Assembly (NCBI RefSeq): GCF_900104335.1
Contig: NZ_FMXT01000004.1
Location: 165,003-229,002, forward strand
From: Pseudobutyrivibrio sp. YE44
Lineage (GTDB): Bacteria > Bacillota > Clostridia > Lachnospirales > Lachnospiraceae
DNA: 64,000 nt
Direction of reading: 5' to 3'
Notes under the pieces: generated by a model
What the model was told of the DNA's origin: nothing
What the model saw: the letters and a program-made list of their open reading frames with translations, nothing else
Database searches by the model: none
Part shown: positions 7,957 through 17,518 of the stretch, piece after piece
Layout: each line of letters opens with the position of its first letter
Position numbering within the stretch: the first letter of the stretch is position 1
Made by a program: the position numbers and the translations under genes

Positions 7957-9530
7957 CCTTTTTTATACTTTGTAGGTGTGCATCCCATGGCTTCGATAAA
8001 CTTGTTTACAAAGTAGTCTGAGTCTTTGTAGCCAACGGCTTCTGCCACCTCATATATTTTCATATCGGTTTTACGAAGTAGGCGTGCGGCCTCCTCGATT
8101 CGTTTTCTGTTAAGATAATCCTTGAAGGAACAGCCGTATTTCTTTCTGAAAAGCTGGCCTAAATATGCAGAATTTACAAAGTACTTTTCACTTAAATCCT
8201 TAAGGGTAAGATTTGATGCGTAGTTCTTTTTAATCTCCTCTTCCACATCACCAAGAACACCTCTTGATACGTTTTTACGAAGCTGAGATAAATACTCTCC
8301 ATAAGCATATGACATTCTGCAAAGGTGAGTCTTTCCACCACGGCTAATACCTTCCTCTGAAGTCGTCTCAGAAATAATACGAAGAATCTCTTCCTGGTTT
8401 ACAGAGCTATCAAGCTCAGTAGCAAGATGAATCAGCTGAAACAAAAGATAATTGATATTAAGGTTCATAGTTGAACCTGTAACACCTGTCTTTTGCATTT
8501 CTTCATAAAAGTCATCTACGCATTTACGAATTTCAACATGCTCTCCACGTTCGATAGCGGCTATCAGTGCATCCAATTCCTTTTTACAAATAATAAGACC
8601 GCTTTCTCCAACCTTGTATTCTTCCTCGTAGAAGTAGATATTTTTCTTTTCTCTAAAGCCCTGGAGAGAATGAAGCATGTTTGCAGTACCGTAAGACTTT
8701 GAAATGTTTCTGATTCCACTTACGTTCTTTCCTACCAACATGGTGATTGGAAGATTTGTGTTTGCCACCAAGTAATCCAGAAACTCCTTCAGATAATCCT
8801 TATCAGTGCACTGAAGTCGCTTACTCATTGAATCATTGTAGATGAAACCAATATCAAAAACCTGCTCACTATTTGAAATATCCCTTATACAGAAAATCTC
8901 GTCATCCTTAAGATATTCACAAGCTGCAGAATAAATCTTCGCCAACTGAATCTTTTTATCATCATCTAAGGCTTCGTCATTGCAAAGCTCATCATCAAGC
9001 TGTATCTCCACATAGCAAAGGTCATCACCTAAAGTGGTTTGCTTTGCAATATAGTCTATATCGTTTACATCATATTTTCCGCTTAACAAACGCATAAGAG
9101 TGCGTTCCATATAAGCCTTTTCCTTTTTCAAAACATCCTGCTTTCGGGATGCCTTTTCAACATTTAAGGCTGAAACCTTCTCCAAGATAGAAAGTAGTTG
9201 CTCCTTCTCAACAGGCTTTAATATATAATCTGTACAATCATATCTAAGAGCTTCCTGAGCATAGCTGAACTCAGCAAAACCACTTAGAATGACAAAATAT
9301 ACATCCTTTTTCAACTCTGTTCTAAGAGCCTTTAACAGTTCAAGACCTGTCATAACCGGCATCTTGATATCTGCAATTACAAGATCCACTGGGTAGTCCT
9401 TGATATAATCAAGAGCTTCCTTTCCATTGCTGGCAGTGGAAATATGATAGCCCGCCTTCTCCCAATCAATAAGTAACTGTAAGCCTTGGAGAATAAAAGG
9501 CTCATCATCAACTAATAACACTTCTAACAT
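7950..9530 (-). CDS. AraC-type response regulator (YesN family)
   Basis: This 526-residue two-component regulator has an N-terminal receiver domain (LLVDDEPFILQG, phospho-acceptor Asp54 in ADIKMPVMTG, Thr/Lys switch residues further on), a long middle region, and a C-terminal AraC-type double helix-turn-helix (about residues 425-526: YASNLTLKDLSEKYFVNSAYLGQLFRKK is split over the first helix pair, ending FVNKFIEAMGCTPTKYKK). Its ATG overlaps the kinase stop codon by one base (TAATG), so the two are translationally coupled. The family usually activates nearby carbohydrate importers. The likely target is the operon starting at 7827, and perhaps the xylosidase genes with which it may be co-transcribed. 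Confidence 0.92.
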   Translation of the reverse strand: MLEVLLVDDEPFILQGLQLLIDWEKAGYHISTASNGKEALDYIKDYPVDLVIADIKMPVMTGLELLKALRTELKKDVYFVILSGFAEFSYAQEALRYDCTDYILKPVEKEQLLSILEKVSALNVEKASRKQDVLKKEKAYMERTLMRLLSGKYDVNDIDYIAKQTTLGDDLCYVEIQLDDELCNDEALDDDKKIQLAKIYSAACEYLKDDEIFCIRDISNSEQVFDIGFIYNDSMSKRLQCTDKDYLKEFLDYLVANTNLPITMLVGKNVSGIRNISKSYGTANMLHSLQGFREKKNIYFYEEEYKVGESGLIICKKELDALIAAIERGEHVEIRKCVDDFYEEMQKTGVTGSTMNLNINYLLFQLIHLATELDSSVNQEEILRIISETTSEEGISRGGKTHLCRMSYAYGEYLSQLRKNVSRGVLGDVEEEIKKNYASNLTLKDLSEKYFVNSAYLGQLFRKKYGCSFKDYLNRKRIEEAARLLRKTDMKIYEVAEAVGYKDSDYFVNKFIEAMGCTPTKYKKGG

Positions 9531-11137
9531 TAAATTAACCCCTTTAAATATATAACCGGTACCCTTATTTGTACTAGTGTACCAGTTCCAGGTTCAGAAT
9601 CCAAATCAAAGGAAGCCTCTTCATCTGATATCATCTTCAATCGAAGACATGCATTTATTATGCCAACTCTACCCTTTTCCTTGAGCATCTCAATATTGGC
9701 AAAACGCATCTTTCGAAGTAGATTTCTGCTTTCCTCTTCTCCCATTCCGTTTCCTGTATCTTCAATCTCCATTGTGAGAAACTCTCCATCTGAAGATATT
9801 CTAACGAAAATCCAACCTGGTGTAATTTTACTTTCAATTCCATGTACACAGGCGTTTTCTACGAACGTTACTATAGTAAGCTTTGGAACCAATAAATTCA
9901 AGCATTCTGGCTCAACATCTATATCAAATGATAATCTATCCCCAAAACGATACTTCTGTAATTCCAAATACGCCTTTACGAATTCAAGTTCCTTCTCAAT
10001 GGAAACTTCATCTTCATTCCACTCTGTATATTGACGTTGAAGCTTGGCAAGCCTCTCTACCATTTCAGAGGTCTCAGTTTCCTGTTTTAGAAGTGAATGC
10101 ATTCGAATACTTTCAAGTGCATTAAACAGGAAATGCGGATTAATTTGACTATGAAGCGCAAGTAGCTCCGCATTCTTTTTTGCCACAACTGTCTGCTGCT
10201 CTTTAAGCTTATTCTTATAAGCTGTACCCATAAGATTACTTACGAAAAGTGGAAGCACCAGGTTAATTACAAGCAGTAAAATAAACTGATACCATTTTCC
10301 CTTCATAATGCTAATCAAAGGATTAGTATTATTTATGATTTCAATACTAAGTTCCTGACCATATAGCTTGAATTCCTGAGTGAAAGCAATCTTATTAATA
10401 TCCTTCTTATCAGCATAGTCTTTATTAACATTACTATACTTACTATTAGACATTATCACCTTGGTGCTATCACAGATATATGCTCGATTTTCATAGTTCA
10501 AGTTTGAAAGACTATCAGCACATTTTCCATAGTCAATTATAACAAGCACAAAATTGTTGGAAGTGTTGTTGTAATAATTCAGACGCTGGAAGTAATAAAT
10601 AGTTCTGGCAGTCTGTCCATCTGCTGTCTTTCTTCTTCCAAAGTAAAGCCCCTTGTTTCTGCCAGAGGCCTCCATATATTTATACCAGTCACTTTCATAA
10701 GCCTGGCTAAGTTTCTGAAATTCGCCACCGTTTGTAATTGTATCGTTATCCAAATAAATTGAAAATTTAAGACCTGACTGACCCTCTACTAATTTAAGAA
10801 GAGTGTCATCAAAGAATTTCTGATATGCATTATAATATTCAAGATTTGAATCGTATTTACGATTTAAAAAATCGTCTACGTACAAACTGCTGTACAGAGC
10901 ATTACCAAGCTTTGCAGCCTGGTCTATCTGATTAGTAAAAGTGTAATTGATGGCGTTGGCCTCATTCTCCATTATGTGCTCTTGAGAAGCATGCTCTGCA
11001 CGATAAATTCCAGATACAACAAGAGTATCTGACACAATAATTGGGATTATAACAAAAACAATATAGAATAATACTAATCTCTTTTTTGTGTTTGTCTTTT
11101 CAATTATTCTGCCAATCCTTGAACTAATACCAGCCAT
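9530..11137 (-). CDS. Sensor histidine kinase (YesM family)
   Basis: This 535-residue membrane kinase has a transmembrane helix near residues 20-42, an extracytoplasmic sensor region of about 240 residues, a second helix near 283-305, and a His_kinase/HATPase_c module. The phospho-accepting histidine is in SQINPHFLFNALESI, and the ATP-binding site contains VENACVHG and EDTGNGMG. I start it at the ATG 11135-11137, which has AGGTGG five bases upstream; the GTG nine bases earlier lies inside that RBS. It probably senses an extracellular sugar and phosphorylates the downstream YesN-type regulator. It follows the GH43 gene by 19 nt, so it may belong to the xylosidase operon. Confidence 0.92.
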   Translation of the reverse strand: MAGISSRIGRIIEKTNTKKRLVLFYIVFVIIPIIVSDTLVVSGIYRAEHASQEHIMENEANAINYTFTNQIDQAAKLGNALYSSLYVDDFLNRKYDSNLEYYNAYQKFFDDTLLKLVEGQSGLKFSIYLDNDTITNGGEFQKLSQAYESDWYKYMEASGRNKGLYFGRRKTADGQTARTIYYFQRLNYYNNTSNNFVLVIIDYGKCADSLSNLNYENRAYICDSTKVIMSNSKYSNVNKDYADKKDINKIAFTQEFKLYGQELSIEIINNTNPLISIMKGKWYQFILLLVINLVLPLFVSNLMGTAYKNKLKEQQTVVAKKNAELLALHSQINPHFLFNALESIRMHSLLKQETETSEMVERLAKLQRQYTEWNEDEVSIEKELEFVKAYLELQKYRFGDRLSFDIDVEPECLNLLVPKLTIVTFVENACVHGIESKITPGWIFVRISSDGEFLTMEIEDTGNGMGEEESRNLLRKMRFANIEMLKEKGRVGIINACLRLKMISDEEASFDLDSEPGTGTLVQIRVPVIYLKGLI

Positions 11138-11156
11138 CAATTCCACCTAATTATTC

Positions 11157-12710
11157 TTATATACTTTTTTCCAGAGTGAGCCATGCAAAATCACAGTGAT
11201 TCTGACTTGGCTTTCCATTTGAAGAAGTGTACATACCAACTGTACATCCTACAAAGCCACCGGCCTCCTCTGTTGTGTAAGGTAATAAATCAATGTCAGC
11301 CTCTAAAAGAATATGCTTATTATTCTCAATCAAATAAGCCTCAGCCTTCTGATTTTCTACCTTAAGTTCTAAAGTAATAATCTCCCCTTTCACTGGAAGG
11401 CTTCCGCCAACCTGTTCCTGACCTTTAACAGTCTTTCTAATCTGAAGCTTTCTTTCTCCGCCTCGGTTTACAATTTCCAGTGACAAATGGTTTGCGTGAT
11501 TTTGGAATAAAACAATACCACCACACTCATCTTCATTTGCAGGGGTAAAATCAACTCCTGCATTTACTTTAAAGGAATAATCCTTCTGACGCAATCCTAA
11601 AAATGAAGGATAACAAGTATCCTCTGCCCTTTCAGGACGTGTATATAATCTTAAGAAACCTGGACGTTCCTTCAAAGAATAAATATCTTCATTTCTCTTT
11701 TCGATTCCAACCAGTCTCTGGTCAAGCTCTTCTGTATAGAAATGTAGCTGATCACTCCACTCATTTTCCGCTGGAAATTCGTGCTCTTCAAATGGAAGAA
11801 CTACCTCATCCTCAAGCTTTCCAACGCCTGGATTAATAACTGGCCATCCCTCTTCCCATACAACCTTTGCAAGGAATGTCTCACGGCCAATGCTACAGTG
11901 CTTTTCACAAGGACGAGAAGCAAGCATTACTATGTACCAGTTGCCATCCTTGTCATCCACAAGATCACCGTGGCCAGCATAGATAATTGGGTAATCCTTA
12001 CCAAGATTTCTGTGAGAGAAAATTGGATTTCTTGGACATCCCTCGAACCATGCAAAAAGCTCCTTTGAACGAGCTACTGAAATTGCATGCTCTGGACCAG
12101 TACCGCCCTCTGCGTGAAGAAGATAATAATAGCCATCCTTCTTGTAAAGATGTGGACCTTCTGGCCAAATTACATCCTTAACAGCGCCCTTCCAAATTGC
12201 CATGGACTCGCCAACGAGCTTCATGGTGTTAAGATCAAGCTCCTGTACCCAGATTTCCCAATCTCCATTGTAACGTACTCCCTCAGGATTTGGACGAGTA
12301 CCAACATAATAACATCTATCGTCATCATCAAAGAAAAGTGATGGATCAATACCAGGTGCATCTTCTCCAAGATAATATGGATCCGACCATGGTCCCTTAG
12401 GGTCCTTTGCTGTTACTACAAAGTTTCCTCCGTGGCTAACATTTGTAGTAATCATATAATAAGTTCCTTTATGTTCTCTAATTGTTGGAGCAAAAATTCC
12501 TCTTGAGATTTCGCCGCTAACTGGAAGCTGGCTTTCTCTATCAAGCACATGTCCTATTTGCTCCCAGTGTGCCAAATCCTTGCTGTGAAAGATTGGAACA
12601 CCTGGGGCGTATACAAAGCTTGAGCAAACAATATAGTAGTCGTCTCCCACTCGGCATGCCGAAGGGTCAGGGTAGAACCCTTTAAGTATTGGGTTGTGTG
12701 CAGTTACCAT
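11157..12710 (-). CDS. GH43 beta-xylosidase / alpha-L-arabinofuranosidase
   Basis: This 517-residue cytoplasmic glycosidase has a five-bladed propeller with the GH43 triad: base Asp15 in GFYPDPS, pKa modulator Asp122 in GIDPSLFFDDD, and general acid Glu184 in WPEGPHLY. A C-terminal beta-sandwich follows from about residue 320 (FLGLRQKDYSFKV... CTVGMYTSSNG). The size and two-domain layout match the GH43 subfamily 11/12 xylosidases that cleave xylo-oligosaccharides or arabinose side chains. The start is the ATG at 12708-12710 with AGGAGGT at 12716-12722. It has no signal peptide. It follows the SGNH esterase gene but is separated from it by a 137-bp, GC-rich hairpin element. Exact specificity is uncertain. 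Confidence 0.9.
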   Translation of the reverse strand: MVTAHNPILKGFYPDPSACRVGDDYYIVCSSFVYAPGVPIFHSKDLAHWEQIGHVLDRESQLPVSGEISRGIFAPTIREHKGTYYMITTNVSHGGNFVVTAKDPKGPWSDPYYLGEDAPGIDPSLFFDDDDRCYYVGTRPNPEGVRYNGDWEIWVQELDLNTMKLVGESMAIWKGAVKDVIWPEGPHLYKKDGYYYLLHAEGGTGPEHAISVARSKELFAWFEGCPRNPIFSHRNLGKDYPIIYAGHGDLVDDKDGNWYIVMLASRPCEKHCSIGRETFLAKVVWEEGWPVINPGVGKLEDEVVLPFEEHEFPAENEWSDQLHFYTEELDQRLVGIEKRNEDIYSLKERPGFLRLYTRPERAEDTCYPSFLGLRQKDYSFKVNAGVDFTPANEDECGGIVLFQNHANHLSLEIVNRGGERKLQIRKTVKGQEQVGGSLPVKGEIITLELKVENQKAEAYLIENNKHILLEADIDLLPYTTEEAGGFVGCTVGMYTSSNGKPSQNHCDFAWLTLEKSI

Positions 12711-12724
12711 AATATACCTCCTGC

Positions 12725-12861
12725 CAGCAGACCTTAAATTTCACATGCTCCCGCAAGGCATCTCCCATATCAGTGCATGGGTCCCCCCGCCGGTGTGGGC
12801 CCCATCCCATGCACTGTATGGTGCCCCCTTGCTCGCGCAGCCATGTTTTTCTTGTCTGCTG
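12725..12861 (-). promoter_or_regulatory. Long GC-rich imperfect hairpin in the GH43 leader
   Basis: Nested inverted repeats span the whole gap: CAGCAGAC/GTCTGCTG (12725-12732 and 12854-12861), ACATG/CATGT, TTGC/GCAA, CCATA/TATGG, and an inner 11-bp perfect arm pair at 12771-12781 and 12806-12816. The apical loop is a run of G and C unlike the AT-rich surroundings. The outer stem ends 2 nt before the GH43 ribosome-binding site. There is no T run, so it is not an ordinary terminator. It could be an mRNA-stability or translation-control element, or a relic of a small palindromic mobile repeat. Confidence 0.7.
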
Positions 12862-12877
12862 TCTATTTTTATATTTA

Positions 12878-14581
12878 TTATCTTACAAGTCCGAATCCTA
12901 ATATGGTGAACTTGTTACGTACGACGTCTGGGTCTACGACAACCTTGACGTGGTGTTTTGCGGTTACGGTTTCATCGATTACGATGAGTGGATTGCAGTG
13001 GCACCAGCGGTTTACGTATGGATCTAAATCACGAACGAATTTGTCGTCTACGTATACTTTTGCTGTGGCTGCATCAACTTCACCTGAGTCTTTCATTACA
13101 AGCACAAGCGCTTTGCACTCCACATCCATTTCGAAAGGTTCTGTGCTTCCCTTGCCGCCATCATACATCCAGTTGTTAGGAAGCTGTGGTGTAAGATGTA
13201 AGTCCATATCTCTTTCTACTGACTGAAGAACATCATCCGTATATACGAATCCGCCTTCCTTAATCTGGACAAGATTTATGTTATCCTTCTTGTCCACAAG
13301 GATTACATCATCAAAGGTATTTCCAATTGCTGGTGCATCTTCAAAACGTGGATCATAAGACTCATCAGCCCCCTTTTCAATAGCAAGCTTCATTATGTTA
13401 ATCAAAGTGTCAGCCATGATTGTATGTCCAAGATTTGTTGGATGGAACATATCATAAAAATACTGATGCTTTGTAAGAATACGATTATCTCTATCATAGA
13501 ACTGAGGTGTAACTGCATCCTTTACACTTGCCATTGGAAGGTCATATCTAAAACCAACAGGAGCAAGACGATCCTGAAGATTATAGTCATCCGCAAATAC
13601 GGAGAACATAAGAAGAACTGCAGGATTGTTAGGAAGCTTTAAAGCACGTCTTACTAAGCTTTCATAGCAATTGCCCTTTGTCTCATCTCCTTCATCATTT
13701 ACTGCAAATTCGATAACAACAATGTCAGGAGTAACAGCTCCATCTTCAAGTACATCTCTATCAAAACGAAGCATACCAAGCTCTGAAGGTGTACCCCCTA
13801 CACCTGCTTTGTGATAATGAATGTTGTCACCATCCCCCATAAGCTTTTTAAAACCTAAGAAAGACTTATAAGCATAACATTCTGTGTTGATTGGTGTAGC
13901 CCCCGCACCTTGAGTGATGGAACCTCCAATATAGCTGATGTGAACCTCTTCACCAGCCTTGGCTTTGCTTACCACATCCATAAGGCGTTTTGTATTTCCA
14001 AGATTTACCAATGAACGGTCTATCATTTCCTTGTATTCCTTAGAATTTGTATCAACAGGCTTTTCCTCAAGCTGAGGTGGAGCCTCAAAACCATCATTCA
14101 AGAAAAATCTTACAGAAAGAAAAGCCTTCTGCTCAGGAGCATCTGTATGAATACGAATCTGACCAGGAACATCATCATCCTCTGTCCAATCAATATCCTT
14201 CATGTAGATTCTTTCTTCCTGAGAGTTTGTTGATACATCGCAGATAAGATTTGCACCACCGCCGTACAAATCCTCCTTGCCGTACATTTGAAAAACAAAC
14301 TCTGCCTGCTTGTCCTTATCATCCATTTCAACAGAAACACCTACAGAATGAACTAGCTCTTTAAAACCATCTACTGTTTCCATAAGCTTGAGAATATGCT
14401 CATCTGTTACATTTCCTGTAAAGGTAGCTGAGCTAATTAATCGTCCATCACTCTGATATAGAAAAGAAACACCCTTGCCCTCCTCATCAGACTGAGTAAA
14501 GATTTCCTTGTCTTTTATGATGTAAAAATATGGGCGATTCTTCTCAGGATCTGTTGGTGCTTTTGCGATTTGCATTTCCAT
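12878..14581 (-). CDS. SGNH/GDSL-type carbohydrate esterase (candidate xylo-oligosaccharide acetylesterase)
   Basis: This 567-residue protein has three parts: an N-terminal beta-rich domain (about 1-180), a central SGNH hydrolase domain (about 210-410) and a C-terminal beta-rich domain. SGNH blocks are visible: nucleophile Ser221 in YIGGSITQGAG, the Gly block in KAGVGGTPSE, the Asn block in FAVNDEGDE, and the Asp-His pair in DMFHPTNLGH. The start at 14581 has AGGAGG 9 nt upstream. There is no signal peptide, so it would act on imported oligosaccharides. Its place between a GH3 and a GH43 xylosidase gene suggests removal of acetyl groups that block those enzymes. The substrate is an inference from context; the family also contains esterases of other specificities. 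Confidence 0.82.
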   Translation of the reverse strand: MEMQIAKAPTDPEKNRPYFYIIKDKEIFTQSDEEGKGVSFLYQSDGRLISSATFTGNVTDEHILKLMETVDGFKELVHSVGVSVEMDDKDKQAEFVFQMYGKEDLYGGGANLICDVSTNSQEERIYMKDIDWTEDDDVPGQIRIHTDAPEQKAFLSVRFFLNDGFEAPPQLEEKPVDTNSKEYKEMIDRSLVNLGNTKRLMDVVSKAKAGEEVHISYIGGSITQGAGATPINTECYAYKSFLGFKKLMGDGDNIHYHKAGVGGTPSELGMLRFDRDVLEDGAVTPDIVVIEFAVNDEGDETKGNCYESLVRRALKLPNNPAVLLMFSVFADDYNLQDRLAPVGFRYDLPMASVKDAVTPQFYDRDNRILTKHQYFYDMFHPTNLGHTIMADTLINIMKLAIEKGADESYDPRFEDAPAIGNTFDDVILVDKKDNINLVQIKEGGFVYTDDVLQSVERDMDLHLTPQLPNNWMYDGGKGSTEPFEMDVECKALVLVMKDSGEVDAATAKVYVDDKFVRDLDPYVNRWCHCNPLIVIDETVTAKHHVKVVVDPDVVRNKFTILGFGLVR

Positions 14582-14594
14582 TACATTATTCCTC

Positions 14595-16736
14595 CTAGTA
14601 TTCTACTTCAGTAACTTCACCTGACAACTTCACTGTGAATTCATCGCATTTTCTTCCTGTGAGCTCTGCACTTCTAGCATCTGGCTGCTGGCCGCCAACA
14701 AAGATTTTGAATTCACCAGGTTCAACGATACATTTTCCCTTTTCATCTATGATTGCAAAATCACGAGCTGAAAGCTCAAAGCTTACCTCCATTGATTCCC
14801 CAGGAAGTAGTTCAACATTTGCAATCTTTCTAAGTGTGAAGTTAGCAACTCTTGTGCTGGCCTCCACATCCTTTACATAAAGCTGTACTGCTTCATGTCC
14901 CTCGAAGTCTCCAGCATTTTTCACATTAACCTTAACTGTAAATGTATCTCCAATGCTTCCCTCATTTTTATCAATAGAAGCATCTGTATATTCAAACTTA
15001 GAATAGCTTAAGCCGTATCCAAATGGATAAAGTGGTGTACCCTTGAAATATCTGTAGGTACGACCTTCCATAGAGTAGTCCTCAAAGGCAGGCAAATCAG
15101 CATCTGACTTGTAGAAGGTAAGAGGAAGTTTTCCTGATGGAGTGTCCTCGCCGAAGAGCACCTGCGCAACAGCCTTTCCACCTCTAGCTCCTGGATACCA
15201 GCAATGAATTATCGCATTTACGTTTTCATTAGCCCAGCTTAAATCCATAGCAGAACCAGCAAGTACCAACAAGATAACTGGCTTACCAATTGCTGTGACA
15301 GCCTCCACTAAATCCTGCTGCACACCTGGAAGTCTAAGTCCTTTCTTATCACCACTACCAAATTCATTTCCGGCATCACCTTCTTCTCCTTCGATGGTGG
15401 CATCAAGTCCCATACAAAGCACAACAACATCTGATTGTTCCGCTACTGTCAGCGCTTCAGCGAAGCCATCCTTTGCCTCGCAAAGTCCCTGAAGTCTATC
15501 CTTCCAAAGATGTGCACCTTCTGCATAAAGAACTCTAACATCCTCATCTACATATCTCTGGATACCCTCAAGAACTGTAATATATTCCGAAGATGTACCC
15601 TCATAATTTCCAACAAGAGCAATTCTTGAATTAGCATTTGGTCCGATTACACCAATAGTCTTAAGTGAGTCCTTCTTAAGTGGAAGTGTTCCATCATTTT
15701 TAAGAAGAACCATACTTCTTTTAGCTGCCTCTATAGCAAGCTCCTTGTGCTCCTTACACTCAACCACATCATAAGAAATATCATCATACTTGCTTCCTCT
15801 TTCAGGAAGAGTTCCAAGACGAAGTCGAAGCTCAATTAATCTCTCGCAAGACTCTGTAATTGTCTCTTCTGTAACAAGTCCTGCCTTGTAGGCATAAATT
15901 AACTTTTCATATACACAACCGCAGTTCAAATCGCATCCGTTATTAACAGCAAGAGCTGCTGATTCCACTTCACAGGTGGTTACCTTATGATTCTCGTGGA
16001 AATCCTTTATTGCCCAGCAGTCTGAAACAATGTGACCTTCAAATCCCCAGTCGCCTCTTAAAATATCCTTTAAAAGACGTTTACTTCCGCAGGCTGGCTC
16101 ACCGTTTACGCGATTGTAAGCGCCCATCACAGACTCTACCTTTGCATCCTGTACAAGACGCTTAAAGGCATAAAGATATGTGTCATATAAATCCTGCTCA
16201 TTAACCTTGGCATCAAAGTGATGTCTGTCTGCCTCTGGTCCAGAGTGAACTGCAAAATGCTTTGCACAAGCCGCAGCTTTTGGATTGTCTAAATCTGGTC
16301 CCTGGAGACCTTTTACATAGGCCATTCCAAGCTGACCTGTAAGATATGGATCTTCACCGTAGGTCTCATGTCCTCTTCCCCAACGTGGGTCACGGAAGAT
16401 ATTTACATTTGGAGCCCAGAAAGTAAGCCCCTTATAAATATCTCTATCATCATGCTTTGATGCCTCGTTAAACTTTGCACGTCCTTCAGTAGAAGTTGCA
16501 TCACCAATTTGCTCTACCAAATCTTCATCAAATGTTGCTCCCAATCCAATTGCCTGTGGGAACACTGTGGCAACACCAGCTCGTGCAACTCCATGAAGTG
16601 CTTCGTTCCACCAGTTGTATCTTGGAATGCCGAGTCTATCAATAGCCTCAGCATGATACAGCATCTGAGAGCACTTCTCCTCTATTGTCATCTGCGATAC
16701 TAATTCCTTAGCACGCTTCATAGTCTCCTGATTCAT
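14595..16736 (-). CDS. GH3 beta-xylosidase/beta-glucosidase
   Basis: This 713-residue cytoplasmic GH3 enzyme has the standard domain order: an (alpha/beta)8 barrel with FRDPRWGRGHETYGEDP, KHFAVHSGPE and the nucleophile Asp239 in HIVSDCWAI, then an alpha/beta sandwich (VLLKNDGTLPLKK, GLDATIEGEEGD), then a fibronectin-III-like C-terminal domain (GFEGHEAVQLYV is GDFEGHEAVQLYV here). The wording WWNEALHGVAR near the N-terminus is typical of the xylan 1,4-beta-xylosidase branch. The start at 16736 lies inside the end of the preceding DUF624 gene (29-nt overlap), using AGGAGG 12 nt upstream; a second in-frame ATG at 16721 is possible. It is in the operon with the esterase and GH43 genes. Confidence 0.9.
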   Translation of the reverse strand: MNQETMKRAKELVSQMTIEEKCSQMLYHAEAIDRLGIPRYNWWNEALHGVARAGVATVFPQAIGLGATFDEDLVEQIGDATSTEGRAKFNEASKHDDRDIYKGLTFWAPNVNIFRDPRWGRGHETYGEDPYLTGQLGMAYVKGLQGPDLDNPKAAACAKHFAVHSGPEADRHHFDAKVNEQDLYDTYLYAFKRLVQDAKVESVMGAYNRVNGEPACGSKRLLKDILRGDWGFEGHIVSDCWAIKDFHENHKVTTCEVESAALAVNNGCDLNCGCVYEKLIYAYKAGLVTEETITESCERLIELRLRLGTLPERGSKYDDISYDVVECKEHKELAIEAAKRSMVLLKNDGTLPLKKDSLKTIGVIGPNANSRIALVGNYEGTSSEYITVLEGIQRYVDEDVRVLYAEGAHLWKDRLQGLCEAKDGFAEALTVAEQSDVVVLCMGLDATIEGEEGDAGNEFGSGDKKGLRLPGVQQDLVEAVTAIGKPVILLVLAGSAMDLSWANENVNAIIHCWYPGARGGKAVAQVLFGEDTPSGKLPLTFYKSDADLPAFEDYSMEGRTYRYFKGTPLYPFGYGLSYSKFEYTDASIDKNEGSIGDTFTVKVNVKNAGDFEGHEAVQLYVKDVEASTRVANFTLRKIANVELLPGESMEVSFELSARDFAIIDEKGKCIVEPGEFKIFVGGQQPDARSAELTGRKCDEFTVKLSGEVTEVEY

Positions 16737-17361
16737 TACTAACCTTATCCTCCTTGTTAAGCATTTCTAATTGCTTGTTAAATTCTTTGCTTATGTAATA
16801 AAGGGTTACTGTTGTACAAAGCAACCATATTGCTAACCCCCACTGGATGTACCATGCACAAACTACATATGGTAAAAATGTAACGATAAAAATCAAAATC
16901 ATTCTTGGTAAATTCAAAAGAGCCATTACCATGGATGCCTTAAAAAGCTCTTTTAAAGTCACCTTGTATCTAGCTTCAAAAGGAAACATACAATAAGCCA
17001 CTGACCATACCACAAAAGTAAGAAGGCCAAGACCGACCTTAAGAATAAAAGGCATACTAGCTCCTCTTCCATAAAGTACGTTATACCAATCAAAGGCAAG
17101 AATTACTCCAACAGCCAAGATAATCATCCAGGCTCCTGTAACCTGTATGAAATTATCCTTAAAGGACTTAAAATAGCTCTTTACCGCACTTGGTTCCTCG
17201 CCTCGAGAAATCTTCATTGCTGTATAAAATTTTGCAGTATGTGCTGCTCCTAATGTGATAATTGGAATAGACAACAGAAGGGTTAACAAATTAATGATGA
17301 TATAATCTGTCACCTTGCTAAGAAACTCCATTACTTCACTATCTGGTCGAAAGAAATTCAT
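16708..17361 (-). CDS. DUF624 (YesL-like) membrane protein
   Basis: This 217-residue protein has about five hydrophobic segments (around 18-40, 75-95, 105-130, 140-165, 170-195). The N-terminus MNFFRPDSEVMEFLSKVTDY and NLLTLLLSIPIITLGAAHTA are characteristic of the DUF624/YesL family, which is nearly always found beside LplB/LplC-type sugar importers and YesM/YesN systems. Its function is unknown. It begins a block with GH3, esterase and GH43 genes, after the terminator of the second binding-protein gene, and overlaps the GH3 gene by 29 nt, which suggests translational coupling. Confidence 0.88.
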   Translation of the reverse strand: MNFFRPDSEVMEFLSKVTDYIIINLLTLLLSIPIITLGAAHTAKFYTAMKISRGEEPSAVKSYFKSFKDNFIQVTGAWMIILAVGVILAFDWYNVLYGRGASMPFILKVGLGLLTFVVWSVAYCMFPFEARYKVTLKELFKASMVMALLNLPRMILIFIVTFLPYVVCAWYIQWGLAIWLLCTTVTLYYISKEFNKQLEMLNKEDKVSNESGDYEAC

Positions 17362-17454
17362 AATCTCACTCTCCTATTCTTTCACTATAGTGAGTATTTT
17401 ATGAAATCTTGCTACTAACATCTACTGACAAAATTAAGATATTAACAGGAAAAA

Positions 17455-17489
17455 GTATAGGGCTGAGAATCCATAAAATTCTCAGCCCT
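17455..17489 (-). terminator. Terminator after the second binding-protein gene
   Basis: On the minus strand a stem GGGCTGAGAAT / ATTCTCAGCCC with a 7-nt loop is followed by TATACTTTTT. It closes the permease-permease-binding protein operon and leaves the DUF624 gene needing its own promoter. Confidence 0.8.
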
Positions 17490-17518
17490 ACCCGTAATTG
17501 TTATTTAGATTTTAAGGA

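Noticed and set aside
9660..10034. 124-codon plus-strand ORF opposite the kinase gene
   Set aside because: It is the complement of the conserved HATPase domain and has no RBS or recognisable protein.
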